A DNA stretch of 64,000 nucleotides from Eucalyptus grandis (Eukaryota; Streptophyta; Magnoliopsida; Myrtales; Myrtaceae), in NCBI RefSeq assembly GCF_016545825.1, contig NC_052615.1:32699516-32763515 (forward strand), given 5' to 3'. The translations under genes were made by a program, and so were the position numbers. Positions 1 to 11,103 of the stretch are shown piece by piece. How positions within the stretch are numbered: the stretch's first letter is position 1; each line of letters starts with the position of its first letter. The notes beneath the pieces were generated by a model, which saw only the letters and a program-made list of their open reading frames with translations, had not been told where the DNA came from and did no database searches.

Positions 1-722
1 GATCTGAACACTTTCTTGCACACCTCGCACTGGTGGTGCTTCCTCTCAGCTTCATTCCCCATCAGATTACCCTTTTGGCCCTCCTCAACTTCTTCACGAT
101 CATGATCATCACCATCGCGACGTTTTCTCCTCCACTTGTCCCGCGAGAGCAGCATGAGGCACATGGCGACATCCTCTTCCGGCGAAGTGTCGGACACCGA
201 GCTCACCGGCTCCGGCTCGGCCGGCGAGCTCGGCAGGCTCGGCTTCAGCTTCTGCTTCCTCTGCTTCTCGTCCTCTGCATTGTCGTCGCAGCCGCCCAGC
301 TTCCTCCTGGTCCGCTTGGATCGCCTCCGGGTCGGGTTCCTCGACTCGGTCTCGCTCTCTCGGTCCTGCACGACGGCGAACCCGGAACCGCCGGAGAAGG
401 AGAACTCGGGATCTGCACACTTGACGCTCCTCCTGGGGTTCTCCCTCAGCCCGTAAATCAGGGACTTCTCCTCGATCTCCTGATCTCCGCGCGACGACTC
501 CTGCTCCTCCTCCTGCTCCTCCTCCTGCTGCTGCTGCTGCTCCTCCTCCTCCTCCTCCTCCTCCTCCTCCTCCGGCGAGGAGGAGGAAGGATACGAGGTG
601 ATCGACTCGGCGACGTGGGTCCGGTGAATCTTGAGGCTGGCCAGATGGGCCTTCATGTGGCCGCCCAGAGCTCGGCCGTTGGCGAAGGTCCTGAAGCAGA
701 GCTTGCATCTGGGTCTCTCCAT
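1..722 (-). CDS. ZAT-type C2H2 zinc-finger protein, 5' part (3' end outside window)
   Basis: Likely a DNA-binding transcriptional repressor of the plant ZAT1/ZAT4/ZAT9 group (C1-type C2H2), acting in the nucleus. The ATG lies at 720-722 and 240 codons are open to the window edge without an intron, as is usual in this family. Residues 1-26 form the first finger (C6, C9, H22, H26) with the plant linker-helix signature in the variant form RALGGH. A very acidic Glu/Gln tract follows at about plus positions 510-573. A basic RRRSKRTRRK stretch that may be a nuclear signal comes next, then the motif EEDVAMCLMLLSRDKW, which I recall as conserved in ZAT4/ZAT9. The second finger starts at the very edge (HQCEVCKKVF). 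Further fingers and the EAR repression motif would lie outside. The long plus-strand reading frame over the same bases is its antisense shadow, recognisable by a poly-Leu run opposite the Glu/Gln tract. Confidence 0.9.
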   Translation of the reverse strand, partial: MERPRCKLCFRTFANGRALGGHMKAHLASLKIHRTHVAESITSYPSSSSPEEEEEEEEEEEQQQQQEEEQEEEQESSRGDQEIEEKSLIYGLRENPRRSVKCADPEFSFSGGSGFAVVQDRESETESRNPTRRRSKRTRRKLGGCDDNAEDEKQRKQKLKPSLPSSPAEPEPVSSVSDTSPEEDVAMCLMLLSRDKWRRKRRDGDDHDREEVEEGQKGNLMGNEAERKHHQCEVCKKVFR

Positions 723-906
723 CGACGCCGGAAACGAGGCAAAGATCGAAACTTTACGAAGCTCGGATGCTGAACTCCGCCCGGTCCCTGCCTCTCCCTC
801 TCTCCCTCTCCCTCAGAGACGGTGGAGAGATTTGGGAACTGAGAAATGAGTAGGTGACAAGCATTCCTCCACCAAAAAAGGACACACCTTTGTTAATTTC
901 CTCGGG

Positions 907-916
907 TTTTATAAAT
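907..916 (-). promoter_or_regulatory. Candidate TATA box of the ZAT-like gene
   Basis: Read on the minus strand this is ATTTATAAAA. It lies about 185 bp upstream of the ATG, which would place transcription start near 875-880 and give a leader of about 155 nt. The region between is CT-rich, as plant leaders often are. Assigned by position and sequence only. Confidence 0.4.
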
Positions 917-919
917 TAT

Positions 920-3900
920 GTTCGGGTTAAAAAGCAAAACGTTTGTGTGCCGAAAAGAAAAAAATTAGTGAAAAAGAAAGGGAGTTAATCTGGTGATTAG
1001 GCAGGATCAAAGACACGAAAATGTCTGATCATGGCAAATGGGACGAGGCACGAGCGAGGGACATGCAAACCTTGCCCCATTTGGGGGTTGTACTGCTGCC
1101 TTTTCTATGCTCTTCTTTTTTTCTTCTGGTGGAGGTGTCCATCACAATACCGACATTATCACCAAATCAAAGCCAAATTCCATTTATCTTGAAAAAAAAA
1201 TACATAACCTTTTCACTGTAGTTGTAAATTTAGCACGATCTTGTAAATGTCTCAAATAAAATACGCGGCATTTTGTAATCATTTCAAATTTTAACATCAG
1301 CTGATATTCTATATACCGTTGTCTTCATCTCTTCCACGTAAATATTGTCGTGATGGCATGCACATTAGCAATTGCACGCACAACCCTTTCTAGCCGGCGA
1401 GATTAATTTGAAAATAGGGATGAAGAAGACTAGAAATTGGAGCGAGTGAGAGTTTGGGCCTGCTATGAGTTAAAGTTACTCTTTATATTGGACAATGATG
1501 GGATTAGGTTGACAATTCATGTTCACACGTTACATTTGGGGTTCGTAACCAGGCCAAATTCGGTCATTGAAAAATATCATTTTTCTTGTTGATTGTGCGG
1601 TAAAATTTATGGCGTCGGTTCGTGTTTAACATGTGAAAAAGATGATTGCGAGAATGGATGAAATATTAGTGGATGCCAAATTCGCAATAATTGCAAAAGG
1701 CTGTGTGTGTTCTTTTTTTTTTTATAGATATTTCGTGTTATATTTGTAACAATGATAATACATTGTGCATTCTTTTAAAGGTTTAAAAGTTTGTATTAGT
1801 TTTTCACCGACGTTAAAAAGCTCTGGTACTTTTTTGCTAATTGGCCAAGAAATTCTCGGATGGATGAAGGTGCAAGTACAGACAAACATCTGAAATCCTT
1901 TTTCTTTTTTACTTGCTTTAGGCTTGCTTAATAATTTGTTGTTGCCCACAATTGGAGTTGAAAAGGGAGAAGAGTGGGCTACTTGTCTTCTAGACACTTG
2001 AAATGATCAGCTTTCCCTGCCACTATCATGACAAATGCTATTATATTTCATCCCTTGCTATGGCTCTTTTGTTGTTTGGTTGTTAGATCTTGAAATTTGT
2101 ACATTACAACTCATGCAACTTTGTCTATCCAAATTCTCATCAATTGACCTGATCAATAATCTGATTATTAATTTCGATAATCGAATTTCGCATACTATCG
2201 ATCACGGTATTAATCCATGTCTAATAGAGTACTAAACTCCATATGGATATCGTATATCCTTTTGATTTTGTTCCTTTAGCTAGTTGTCAAAAACTTGTAT
2301 GTAAGTTTTGACATTATTAGAAATTCAGGAGATTCAAGATAATTTGAAAAAGTGCCCTCTCAATGAAGGAGATGATATTTTTCATCTAGAAATTCCCAAT
2401 TATTGAAAAGTCATCTATAGGAAATAGTTAAAGACAAATTATGAAAACAATACATCATAAAAACAGAGATAGATGAGTGTTTGATTGTTTTATTTCACCT
2501 CATATGGATTATCACCCTGGGGATCTACTCTATGCAATATCTTCACATTTCATTTCACCATAATAAATACTTATTTTCCAAATGTTATGTTAAATTTTCA
2601 TACTATATGAACAATTTATTTCCTGTCCTTTTTAATTTGCACGTAAATAACTTAATTTCCTCAAAAAGAAACTCCTTAATCAACTGCCAAGCAATGAAGC
2701 ACAAATATGTCCAGGCAAGTGGGGACAATCAAATCACAGACATTGCATGAGAGCTCGTACAACTTTTTCAATATCTTTCTTTTGCCTCCTATGATTATTG
2801 ACTCGGTCTATGTGAAAAACCAAGTTTAATCACCATCTTAGTCAATTATAACCATGTTAATAATGTGCATTTAATATATCGTCCCCCTCCAAGCTCTTTT
2901 TATTAAATTCTTTTTTCAATCATATCATATATACCAACTTCTAATTGCCGATAGCAAATAAGTGGGTCAGATCCTTCCGATCCACCTTTGAGAATCACAG
3001 CTTGTGCTGTAACCACATAAATAATATAGCATTAATAACAACTTAGGGAAATAAAAATGGTTAGGTATACCCCATTGCAAGATCTAGGGTGTGATGTCGA
3101 CCATATAGCAAAGCTAAGCATCTCTCAATATTTCATCCAATCATGGAGGTTAATCAGTAATTTTCCCCACTAATCTCAATTATGTAATTGAAAATATGCA
3201 ATGGAGTAATGGAGGTAGAACAGATTTTGGAATTCTTAGTAATTTTTTTGGTAGAGGCCGGTGGGAACATGCCGCGTGGCTAAATCAAAACACGTGGCGT
3301 GTGAGAGACAAAGTCAAAGCATTGTTGGGGGTTAGTTGCAACGAAGGGGGCGTGAATGATACAATCACATGGCGTGGGAAGTAGAAAGTGGAATCCACCC
3401 ACAATTTAATTTTCCTCCCTCTCTAGACTTTATTAATTTAATAAAAGCCACTCAAGATTATAAAGCTGCTTCTAATTTTCCAAGTAATCGTAGATGGGCA
3501 TTCTCCATGCACTTATCAAACTACTTTATTATTATGATTTAGAAAATGAATATACAAGCTTACTATATCTTACTTAATTCAGATGCCTTACAAGATATAC
3601 AGTATGATTTTGCGTGTTCGAATTGCACCGATCGCCGGCTTATAAAATTTGCAGGGCATTATTGATGTTTTTTCTTTTTCCGCTTTCTATTTATTACTCC
3701 CTGTTGTTCCGAACTGGCCGATGATGCTGCACTAGAGTCCAGTGTCTACACAAAATTAGCATAGGCGATCCCACGGTCTTAGCCAGATTGGGGAGACGCC
3801 TTGGATTTTTTATCTTTTGAGGTAAAGTCAAAAGAGAGTGAAATTGTCTTGAATCCTTTAGTGCGGAGGAGTACGTGCAAAACCTTCAGCAAAACTTACA

Positions 3901-5520
3901 GTAACTCCCCTCGAATCCAAAATCGTGCTTTGTCTACATTGTGTTCAATTGAGTCATTTCCGCACTACAAGTTCAACGGCGACGATGATCGCTCAAAGAG
4001 TTCGTATTCAAACTCGAACCCGTGAATTTTTCAGGGTATAAGCTTAAAATTTGAGGTTTCGAAGCTCCCGTTTCTTGCCTAGACATGTTCTGCTTAGCAA
4101 GTTGTTGAAAAGATGCAAAAGCTTGGCGATAATTTGGGTTCAATTAAACAATTAGTGTTTTCCATGGTGATTTTTGTCATTCAACTGAATAGAAAAGGTC
4201 CACAAGTTTATCCTCAATTACATTGCAGTTACACTGTGAAATGTAAAGTGTGTGATCAAAATATAGATTTAAAGCTTATTCAATCTGACTAATTGTCATA
4301 ACAAGAAAGTGATATAAATGGTCCATGAAACTTTAGTCAAATGTGTAGTATTGTCTTTAAAATTTTAATTTGTTCAACGTGATCTATGAACTATTGATAA
4401 ATGCTCAATCTAGTTCATAAATTATATAAAAATGTTCAATGTAGAATCATTTCGTTAATTCAAGTTAATAGAATCTACCAATATGGCTTTCAATCCATTA
4501 AGTTTGAACACTTAACAATAATAAAAAGAAAGTTACAAGTAAATTACCCGAGATATTCAGCTCAAATCAAGACATAATAGCTCACGTTATCGAATAATGA
4601 TAGGCATGTTAACGTCTTTTTTTTTTTTCTTTTTTTAAAATAGATTGATATGTTTTTCTATCACCCTAAAAAATTTAATCCAGCACGTGATAATTCACAC
4701 CATCAAATAACATTGTTGTTTGAGCAAATGGGAGGACCGCATCGAATATTTACTAATAATTTAAAGATGACACTGAATATATTAAACATTGCACTGGCCA
4801 AATTTAAAGAATTAGCGTGTAATATTAGGGCATTGTTAGCAACGCCCCGAAAATTAATGGCAGTAGAATTTAAGATCACTCGAGGCAATATGATTGGGGT
4901 GGAAAATTTTCCCTGCTTTTAGCAGGCCGATGCGGTGCTTTATGCAGTTATGTTGCTTCTTCACCCTTCACGCGAGAAAGCTTCTGATCCGCTTTTCTGT
5001 GATGTATCTATTGAGTACGGACCACATTCAAATTGCATTAAATTTCTCTCCTCTTCCCCATCATAAGCTCTGCAACAAAGAAGAAGAAGAAATAAATGAA
5101 ATTACAATAAAAAGAAAATTGTGAAATGATCATCATTAAAAAGTGGCGTGGGAGTTATTTCTTTTCGAAAAAGATTGATGCCTTGAGCTTTACAGCCAAG
5201 GGCCGGTGATAGATGGATTTGGATTCTGCAGATGTTGCAACCGGCTGATATATATATTTTGGTCGAAAATTCCTTTATTGAAATAGCTAAGTGAAAGCTG
5301 AAGATCCCATAAGTCGGCTGATATTTGTTTCGAATGTCAACAAGAGTTGGATCGGGGGATGACTCGGCTGAATGCTCAAGGTATTTCTTAATAATGTTTT
5401 TTAAAAAGTCATTTTTGAAGAAAATAAAAATATTTTTTGGCATTTGGTTAAAACCAAAAATTAACTAGAAATTATTTTTCATTGTTTAATAAGAAGAACA
5501 AACTAATTTCCCTTGATAGA
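920..5520. other. AT-rich intergenic DNA, no gene seen
   Basis: No open frame here has plant codon texture, splice-consistent continuation or a recognisable domain. Short homopolymer runs occur (poly-T near 1710-1721 and 4616-4630). The stretch near 4320-4460, with phrases like 'gtccatgaaac... atctatgaactattgataaatg', resembles the ends of old foldback elements and has a loose cousin near 34140-34260. Nothing else is claimed. Confidence 0.6.
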
Positions 5521-5522
5521 TA

Positions 5523-5670
5523 TATGATGTTCGAGCATTAATAACTTGCACATAGGTAGTAAGGGTCCTAAGTCCAGCCTCAATAGACCCCAACTTTATG
5601 ATGTTCGAGCATTAATAACTTGCACATAGGTAATAAGGGTCCTAAGTCCAGCCTCAATAGACCCCAACTT
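5523..5670. repeat. Tandem duplication, two copies of a 74-bp unit
   Basis: Two adjacent copies (5523-5596 and 5597-5670) each begin TATGATGTTCGAGC and end CCCCAACTTT. They differ at about one base over the unit (GGTAGTAAGG against GGTAATAAGG). High identity marks a recent event at the left edge of the degenerate array that follows. Confidence 0.9.
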
Positions 5671-7080
5671 TAATATTAAGAACCTGAGCACGTACTTTTA
5701 GGTCCCAGGCATAATCACAAGCATTGACTCTTGAGCCCACAGAATTTGGTCCCAAGAATTTGGTGCCCATTCTTAAAACCTTGACAATTAGACCTAAGTC
5801 CATTGAGACTAGACTTGGGTCCACAAAGGCCAAGCGAGGGACGCCATTGTCCATATTCCCGACACTGTGCTCAAATCCTCGAGACTCAAACCTTGGTTCA
5901 TGGAGGCTAGCCTCGAGACATAGTGCCTAGGCCTAGAACATAGTGTTCATGTTTAGGTCCTTAGCGCTTGGGCTTGAGACCTAATGCCCATGCCTGAACC
6001 CCCCATGCCCAAGCACGGGTCCATCGAGGCTGAGGCTTGGAAACTTGATGCCTATAACCAGGCTTAAGACCTTGACACTTGCGACCTTGCCTATGACATG
6101 GTCCCCACAGGGTGACTAGGCTCAATGGTTGAGGTCTTGGACCAAGCCTCGAGGACCTTGGCTTAGGCACCGTGGACCCAAACATTGGTGCCGGGCCCAA
6201 GCGTGGGTGTTGGGGACCCCAGGTTGGCCTTAATGGATTTGAGCACTAGGGACTCAATCTAGAGGCCAGTGCATTTGGGTCTTGTTCCCAACTTCAATGG
6301 ACTCAATCCTAGGCACAGGTACATAGGCATGGGTGTTGAGGACCAAGTCCCAAATTTGGGGACTGGGGCATGAGAGCAAGGGACTTAGGCATAGGCGTTG
6401 GGGACTTGATCCCAGGTGCCAAAGTTTCAATCCTAGGCTCAAGCGTGAGGGATTCGGGCATGGACACTAGGTTATTGATCCTAGGCACTAGGGACACAAC
6501 CACATGCACTAAGGTCCTGAGACCGGTCTCGATGTACTTGGACTTGAGCATGGGCACCAGAGTCGAAGCTTGATTGCTAGGGATCTAGCCATGAGCTCTA
6601 GGGTCTCGAGTCGGGCCTTTATTGACTTAGGTCTTGTCTTTATGGATTGAGGCCCAAGCGCTAGGGACTTGGGCCTAGCCTTGATGTACCTAAGGCATGG
6701 GTATTAGTGTCTCCAGCCTAGAGACTCCGTGGAACTATGCCTAGTGACCTCAATAGATTTTGGCTTGGGTACTAAGGATTTGGGCACAAGTACTGGGGTC
6801 TCAGGCTCATCTTCTATGGACTCGAGCCAAGGTGCAGAGTAAGGGTATTGAGATCTTAAGATTGTCTCCTATAGACTCGAGCCTGAGCATTAATGTGTCG
6901 AGCCCAACCTCTGTGGACTTGAGCCTGAGCACCAAGGTTTTGGGCTCGACTTCTTTGGACCCAGTCTTGGCCTCTATTGACTCTAGTGGACTTGACCCTA
7001 GTCTCTAGACCTGAGTTCACTTGTGAAGGACCCTCGAATGAGCGTTGGGATGCCTATGCCCAAATGTAAAGTTTCTAGTT
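5526..7080. repeat. Degenerate minisatellite, unit about 40-42 bp
   Basis: The stretch is built from imperfect repeats of phrases such as 'GGACTTGAGCCTGAGCAC', 'TTGGGCCTAG' and 'AGGTCCTGAG', on average about 40 bp apart. The clearest pair are the two adjacent 42-bp units at about 6871-6954, which share 'GACTYGAGCCTGAGCA'. Base composition is richer in G and C than its flanks. The repeats suppress stop codons, so open frames of 60-85 codons appear on both strands; none looks like a protein. The array ends near 7080, where the DNA turns AT-rich. Confidence 0.75.
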
Positions 7081-7873
7081 CAAATGCTGATATTTAGCCA
7101 TATTTTAATAAAAGTATTTTCAATATTTTAGAGAGAAAATCATCTTTACTGAATTTAAGTATAAATTTTCTGTTAACTTATTTTTCTAAGTGATCCAAAC
7201 CTTGAAAAATCTTTTCTCGAAGTATTTTTCACGAACAGACAAAGCATTAGAAAATATAATTTCGACCTACTCGTTAAAGATGGGGCTTGGCTTGGACGAA
7301 TTCGGCTAGTGGTGAGAGAGTAGAGTTCGGTTCCTGTCTTGCATTGGTGTACCCCAAAGCAGAACTCCTTGGAGCCATTCCTGCTTCCTAGCAAGAGAGG
7401 ATTGGGCTGGGCCAACTTATAGCACACATCTAATCAAGCCCCGCGAGCCAATAATTTATCTTTAATTTTACTCTTTCCAGAATTTCTCTTGGAACGTCTT
7501 AAATCCGCAGGCCCAAAGGCCATGCACGACGGCGCCCAGGCCAGACCGACTGGCTTAAATCCTCACCGTCCCAGTCCAGATTCACCCACCGGTCACGTCC
7601 AGTTCCATCGCAGCGGATCAGGTCCTTAAAGCAACTCTCCGTTAAAGATTCGAGGATGAGATTACAGTAGAGCAACTGCTAGTACCGAACAACCAATGTC
7701 GTAAAACATGAAGTGGATTACACTAAACATCCATTGACATGCGCCGGAAAGTGATGCATTATAGAACAGATGGGTTTCTGTCACATGCAGGAAACTGCTC
7801 TTTTCCTTCTTGAACCCAAAATGATGGAGAGAGAAAAAAAGAGAACTTTTCACAAGGATCCGCGCCTTGTTTC
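7081..7873. other. Spacer and 3' flank of WAT1-related copy A
   Basis: No gene seen. From about 7640 onward it matches the 3' flanks of copies B (18090-18275) and C (24515-24700), including a shared 'CTGTCACATGCAGGAAACTGCTC'-like segment, so the duplicated unit includes the 3' untranslated region. Confidence 0.6.
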
Positions 7874-9539
7874 TCAGCTCAGAAGAGGCTTCTCTGCATC
7901 CAACCCGCTCTCTAAGCAGTCTCCTTCATTTGGGTGGTAACCCTCTTTCCGTTTTGCCCAGAGCACGATGTATAGGCCGGTGATTATAAGGACCATGCTG
8001 GCGAGGCTGCATTAGCGCAGCTTGTGTCAGCTCAGCTCGAAGCGGCTGCAATTTTAATATGTTTCAAGATGAATTCTATGGGGTTAATTATGTCAGCGCT
8101 ATTGATCTCACCTTGGCACGTTGATCGTGTCTCCTAATCTTATGGCTGAGTATACAACCGAGCAGACGGTTGCGATGGGGCTAAACATGGATTGAAGGAC
8201 TGCCCCTCTCTTTTTTATGGCCCAAGCAGTGAAGCCTAGGCACGATCCGATCATGCCACCTCCCTGCGCATTTAAGAGTTTCGTGAAGCCAAATGACAAT
8301 AGAAAAGTGCAGAAACAGAATCGGCGATACATGATGTTTGCATATGTTTCCGAGAGGTATTTGGCGACAGAAGATCAAAGTTCCAAACTCACCAGGAAAG
8401 AGAAGGCAACCAACATGCTGAAGCTCAAAAATGGCCGGCCATTGTCCAATTTGTGGTCTTCAAATAACTGTACAGCTGCAGCCATAATCGAACCAACCAA
8501 TGACATGATAGCAGCCATGGAGATTGGTGCTGGAACATCGCCAAAGCGACTTCCTGTGAAGCCACAGAAAGCAAATGAGAGAAAAAGATGAGCAAGGCCA
8601 ATTCGGAATCCTTATAATTGTTGAAGGACCGAAACGAATGTCAATCGAAGCAATCAACTGCACTTAAGCAGAATTTACCTGCAGGATGGAATTGATTGAT
8701 AAGCCTAAGACTGCTGCAATAAGATATAAGCAACCGATGATCATTTGTTGGTCAAAAATCACGTTACTCAAGGGAGATGAGCGGGGACCCCCTTTAGCGG
8801 CACTGCATAGGCTCAATGCGATGGCCCCTGAAACACACACCACCGTGCCTAATATCTTGACTTTGCTGTACAAGCAACTCAGCTTAACTTTCTCCATCCT
8901 GCATAAGTGTGAGCATTTCCAATTTGAATAACACAGAACATGGTAACAGTACAATCTATTCAATATCCACTAATCGATGGCATGCACGCATAATCCACAA
9001 GATATAATACTGTCTTAGATCGATTTTCTGTGCGATGGATTTGCTCAAAGATGGATTGAATCTGTCTTTTCAGAAGAACCCGAGTGAGAACATTCTTGGT
9101 AGAAAATATGAGTAGCTTAAAAATTGATACTGGAATTAGCGCAAGCGAAGCCTGGGCAAAAATGCAAAAGAAATCCCAGGTACAAGTGCCTAGTAATCCA
9201 TGCGATGGCGAAGATAAGCCCAGAAGCAAGGTTTGGCATGGTGGTTGCGATAGCCGGTGAAGTCAGTTTAATCCCCTTCACGAACAGATATTGGTACAGA
9301 ATCACCCTGACCCAGAAACAGAAAAATAGAAAGAAAAAAATATTTAAAGATTCAGTAATTTCTGCACATAGGTGAAATATGACTGCAAGTTGATTTGCAA
9401 TTGCAAAGATGCCAGAATACCCTGTAAAGGAGATGAGAACGAGTTGAACCATCAACCTCAGGCTGAGCTTGTTGGGCCACAAGCTCCTGCAATATGAACA
9501 ACAAGAGATCAAGCTTCATTGTCACAAGCGCAAGTGCGT

Positions 9540-9583
<44 letters not shown>

Positions 9584-9783
9584 CCTTTCAAACGCAAAGG
9601 CAATGGGGGAGAGAACAAGGAAGGTGGCAAAGGAAGAGTAGCAGACAAAAGTGAGAGGGTCGAGGCCAAGGGACGTGAGGTAGCTCACCATCACAGTGGT
9701 GGTCGCATACAAAAACTGAATCCCGATCAAACCCCAATCACTACCAGTGCTTCCACCGCCTCTTTCCTCTTGTACCACTCCAT
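7874..9783 (-). pseudogene. WAT1-related (EamA/DMT) transporter, copy A, disrupted
   Basis: This is a relic of a multi-pass drug/metabolite transporter gene. The closest relatives I recall are Arabidopsis At5g45370-type WAT1-related proteins. Seven exons can be placed by homology to copy C: 9585-9783, 9421-9486, 9190-9306, 8679-8898, 8393-8553, 8112-8263, 7874-8006. Three defects are visible. A G5 tract in exon 1 has only four Gs, so the ATG frame stops at codon 19. Exon 5 is 161 nt instead of 162 because one base is missing in the segment coding LADFPAP. The intron-3 donor reads AG|GCACTT instead of AG|GTGCTA. The C-terminal exon is intact and ends in the family-typical EKPLLS tail. It is the most diverged of the three copies. 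Confidence 0.85.
9544..9578. repeat. (GA)n microsatellite in intron 1 of copy A
   Basis: A run of GA dinucleotides lies just inside the intron-1 donor. Equivalent GA runs sit at the same place in copies B (about 20050-20068) and C (about 26466-26490), with different lengths, so it predates the duplications. Confidence 0.9.
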
Positions 9784-9786
9784 TGG

Positions 9787-9814
9787 TCTCTCTCTCTCTC
9801 TCTCTCTCTCTCTC
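9787..9814. repeat. (CT)n microsatellite just upstream of the copy A ATG
   Basis: On the plus strand a CT run follows the start codon position, which is a GA run in the minus-strand leader. Copies B (about 20288-20313) and C (about 26714-26741) carry the same feature. CAG and AAG short runs follow within the leader. Confidence 0.85.
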
Positions 9815-10355
9815 CCCACAACAATAACAAAGGAGAAGAAGAAGCAGCAGCAGCAGCTACTGTAGAATACCGTTGGAGAAGATGAAAGAATACGAGATAC
9901 AACAGCCTCTTTACTAATGCACGAAATGGACAAAGGGAACGGGAACAACGGCCAAAGTTATGGGTAAAACTCAGCATGTTTCTTGGCATGTTTTGTTGTG
10001 ATTTGGAGATTCTGAGGGTTAACAAACAAACAAATTGGATCTTCAAAATGCAAAGATTTCTTTTTCCATTAGAGTCCTCACAATGCAAAGATTTCTTTTT
10101 CCCTTCTTGAAACTATTGAAATATCTAACAACCCTCACATATTTCAAAAGATTTTGAAGATAAAGTAAAAATAAATATATGTGTTTCTTGAAGCAGTTGA
10201 CTTCATATAATCAATTAACATAATTACATCTTTAAGCAGTTGCTTCACCACATTACTTCTTAATTGGATGTCTCCTTTTATCATTGAAAATCTCATTCTT
10301 TACGGTGCTTATTGTTGCTTGGCAATCAGTTTTATTCCCAAAAGAGTACCTGCTA
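9815..10355. other. Upstream region of copy A
   Basis: No gene. The sequence aligns by eye with the upstream regions of B (from 20314 to about 20910) and C (from 26742 to about 27290), for example 'CCCACATATTTCAAAAG' in B and C against 'CCTCACATATTTCAAAAG' here. Homology stops near 10355, where a transposon-like segment begins. Confidence 0.6.
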
Positions 10356-11103
10356 AGGTACATTTGGTAGCTATTTTATTATTGAGAACAATTTCTCTTT
10401 AAAAATAATCTTTTTTATTTTATTTTCTAGAAGAGTTTTGAGCATTTAAAAGCGTTTGATAATCGCTTAAAATTTCTATTCTCGGAATAGAAATCCGTTT
10501 GATACGACTTTTAAATTTTTTTATGACTTAGAATTTTTTTAAACTTTTTAAATATTTTTATTTTATTTTTCTCTTTTTTTCTTTTTTCCCCCTTCTCTCT
10601 TCTTCTTTTTTAGCCTATCTTCGGCCATAGCAATGGCTGGTGATTGATTGGGCGAGACCGCCTGGCCACGATGAGGCTTAACCTCTCCCAGTTGACGCGA
10701 GGTCGGCCTCGCCTAGGCCTAGTAAGGCTTGGCCTCACAGCAGTTGGGCAAGGCCCGCCACACCAAATTTGGGCGAGGCCGGGTGGCCTCAACATGATTT
10801 GTCAATGCTTCGATGAGCTTGTCGGATCTCATCCCATCGGTCGTTGGCCATCTCCGTGGCCGATAGTTGTTTGGGTTGAGTGGTTCCAAATACCAAGTTT
10901 CTTACAAGTTCCACTCGAACTTGGAACTACTCTCAAGTATAAGTTTATCATTTTTTGGAACTTGAAATCTACCCATTGATATCCAAAACCTAGAACCTTC
11001 CTATCATAGGTCTTAGGGTCAATTGCATGATCCAATAGTTTTTTTTTTTTCATTTCATTTTTAGTACGAAAATGAATGCAACGACAATGAACAAGTTTAA
11101 ACA
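10356..11103. mobile_element. Composite non-autonomous element, copy 1 (GGTACATTTGGTA end, GC-rich core)
   Basis: The segment begins GGTACATTTGGTAGC and passes through an AT-rich arm. It then enters a GC-rich core at about 10610-10860 made of 'GGCGAGGC... GGCCTC' words, and continues into a 'GTGGTTCCAAAT' segment. A matching copy lies at 23218-23935. The left end is related to the MITEs at 11976 and 22229. It appears to be two truncated elements joined, because the second part starts like the element at 61974 (GGGTTGAGTGGTTCC here, GGGGTGAGCAGTTCC at the other copy). No transposase is present. The right limit given is the insertion point of the retrotransposon. Confidence 0.55.

Noticed and set aside
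109..708. Minus-strand frame with poly-Gly/Ala run
   Set aside because: It is out of frame with the zinc finger that starts at 722 and has no domain.
33..773. Plus-strand open frame of 246 codons with a long poly-Leu run
   Set aside because: It is the antisense of the ZAT-like gene; the poly-Leu run is the complement of its Glu/Gln tract.
5961..6557. Minus-strand frames in the minisatellite
   Set aside because: Low-complexity Pro/Leu/Gly repeats created by the 40-bp unit.
8217..8591. Plus-strand frame of 124 codons
   Set aside because: Antisense shadow of WAT1-related copy A exons, repeated at the same place in copies B and C.
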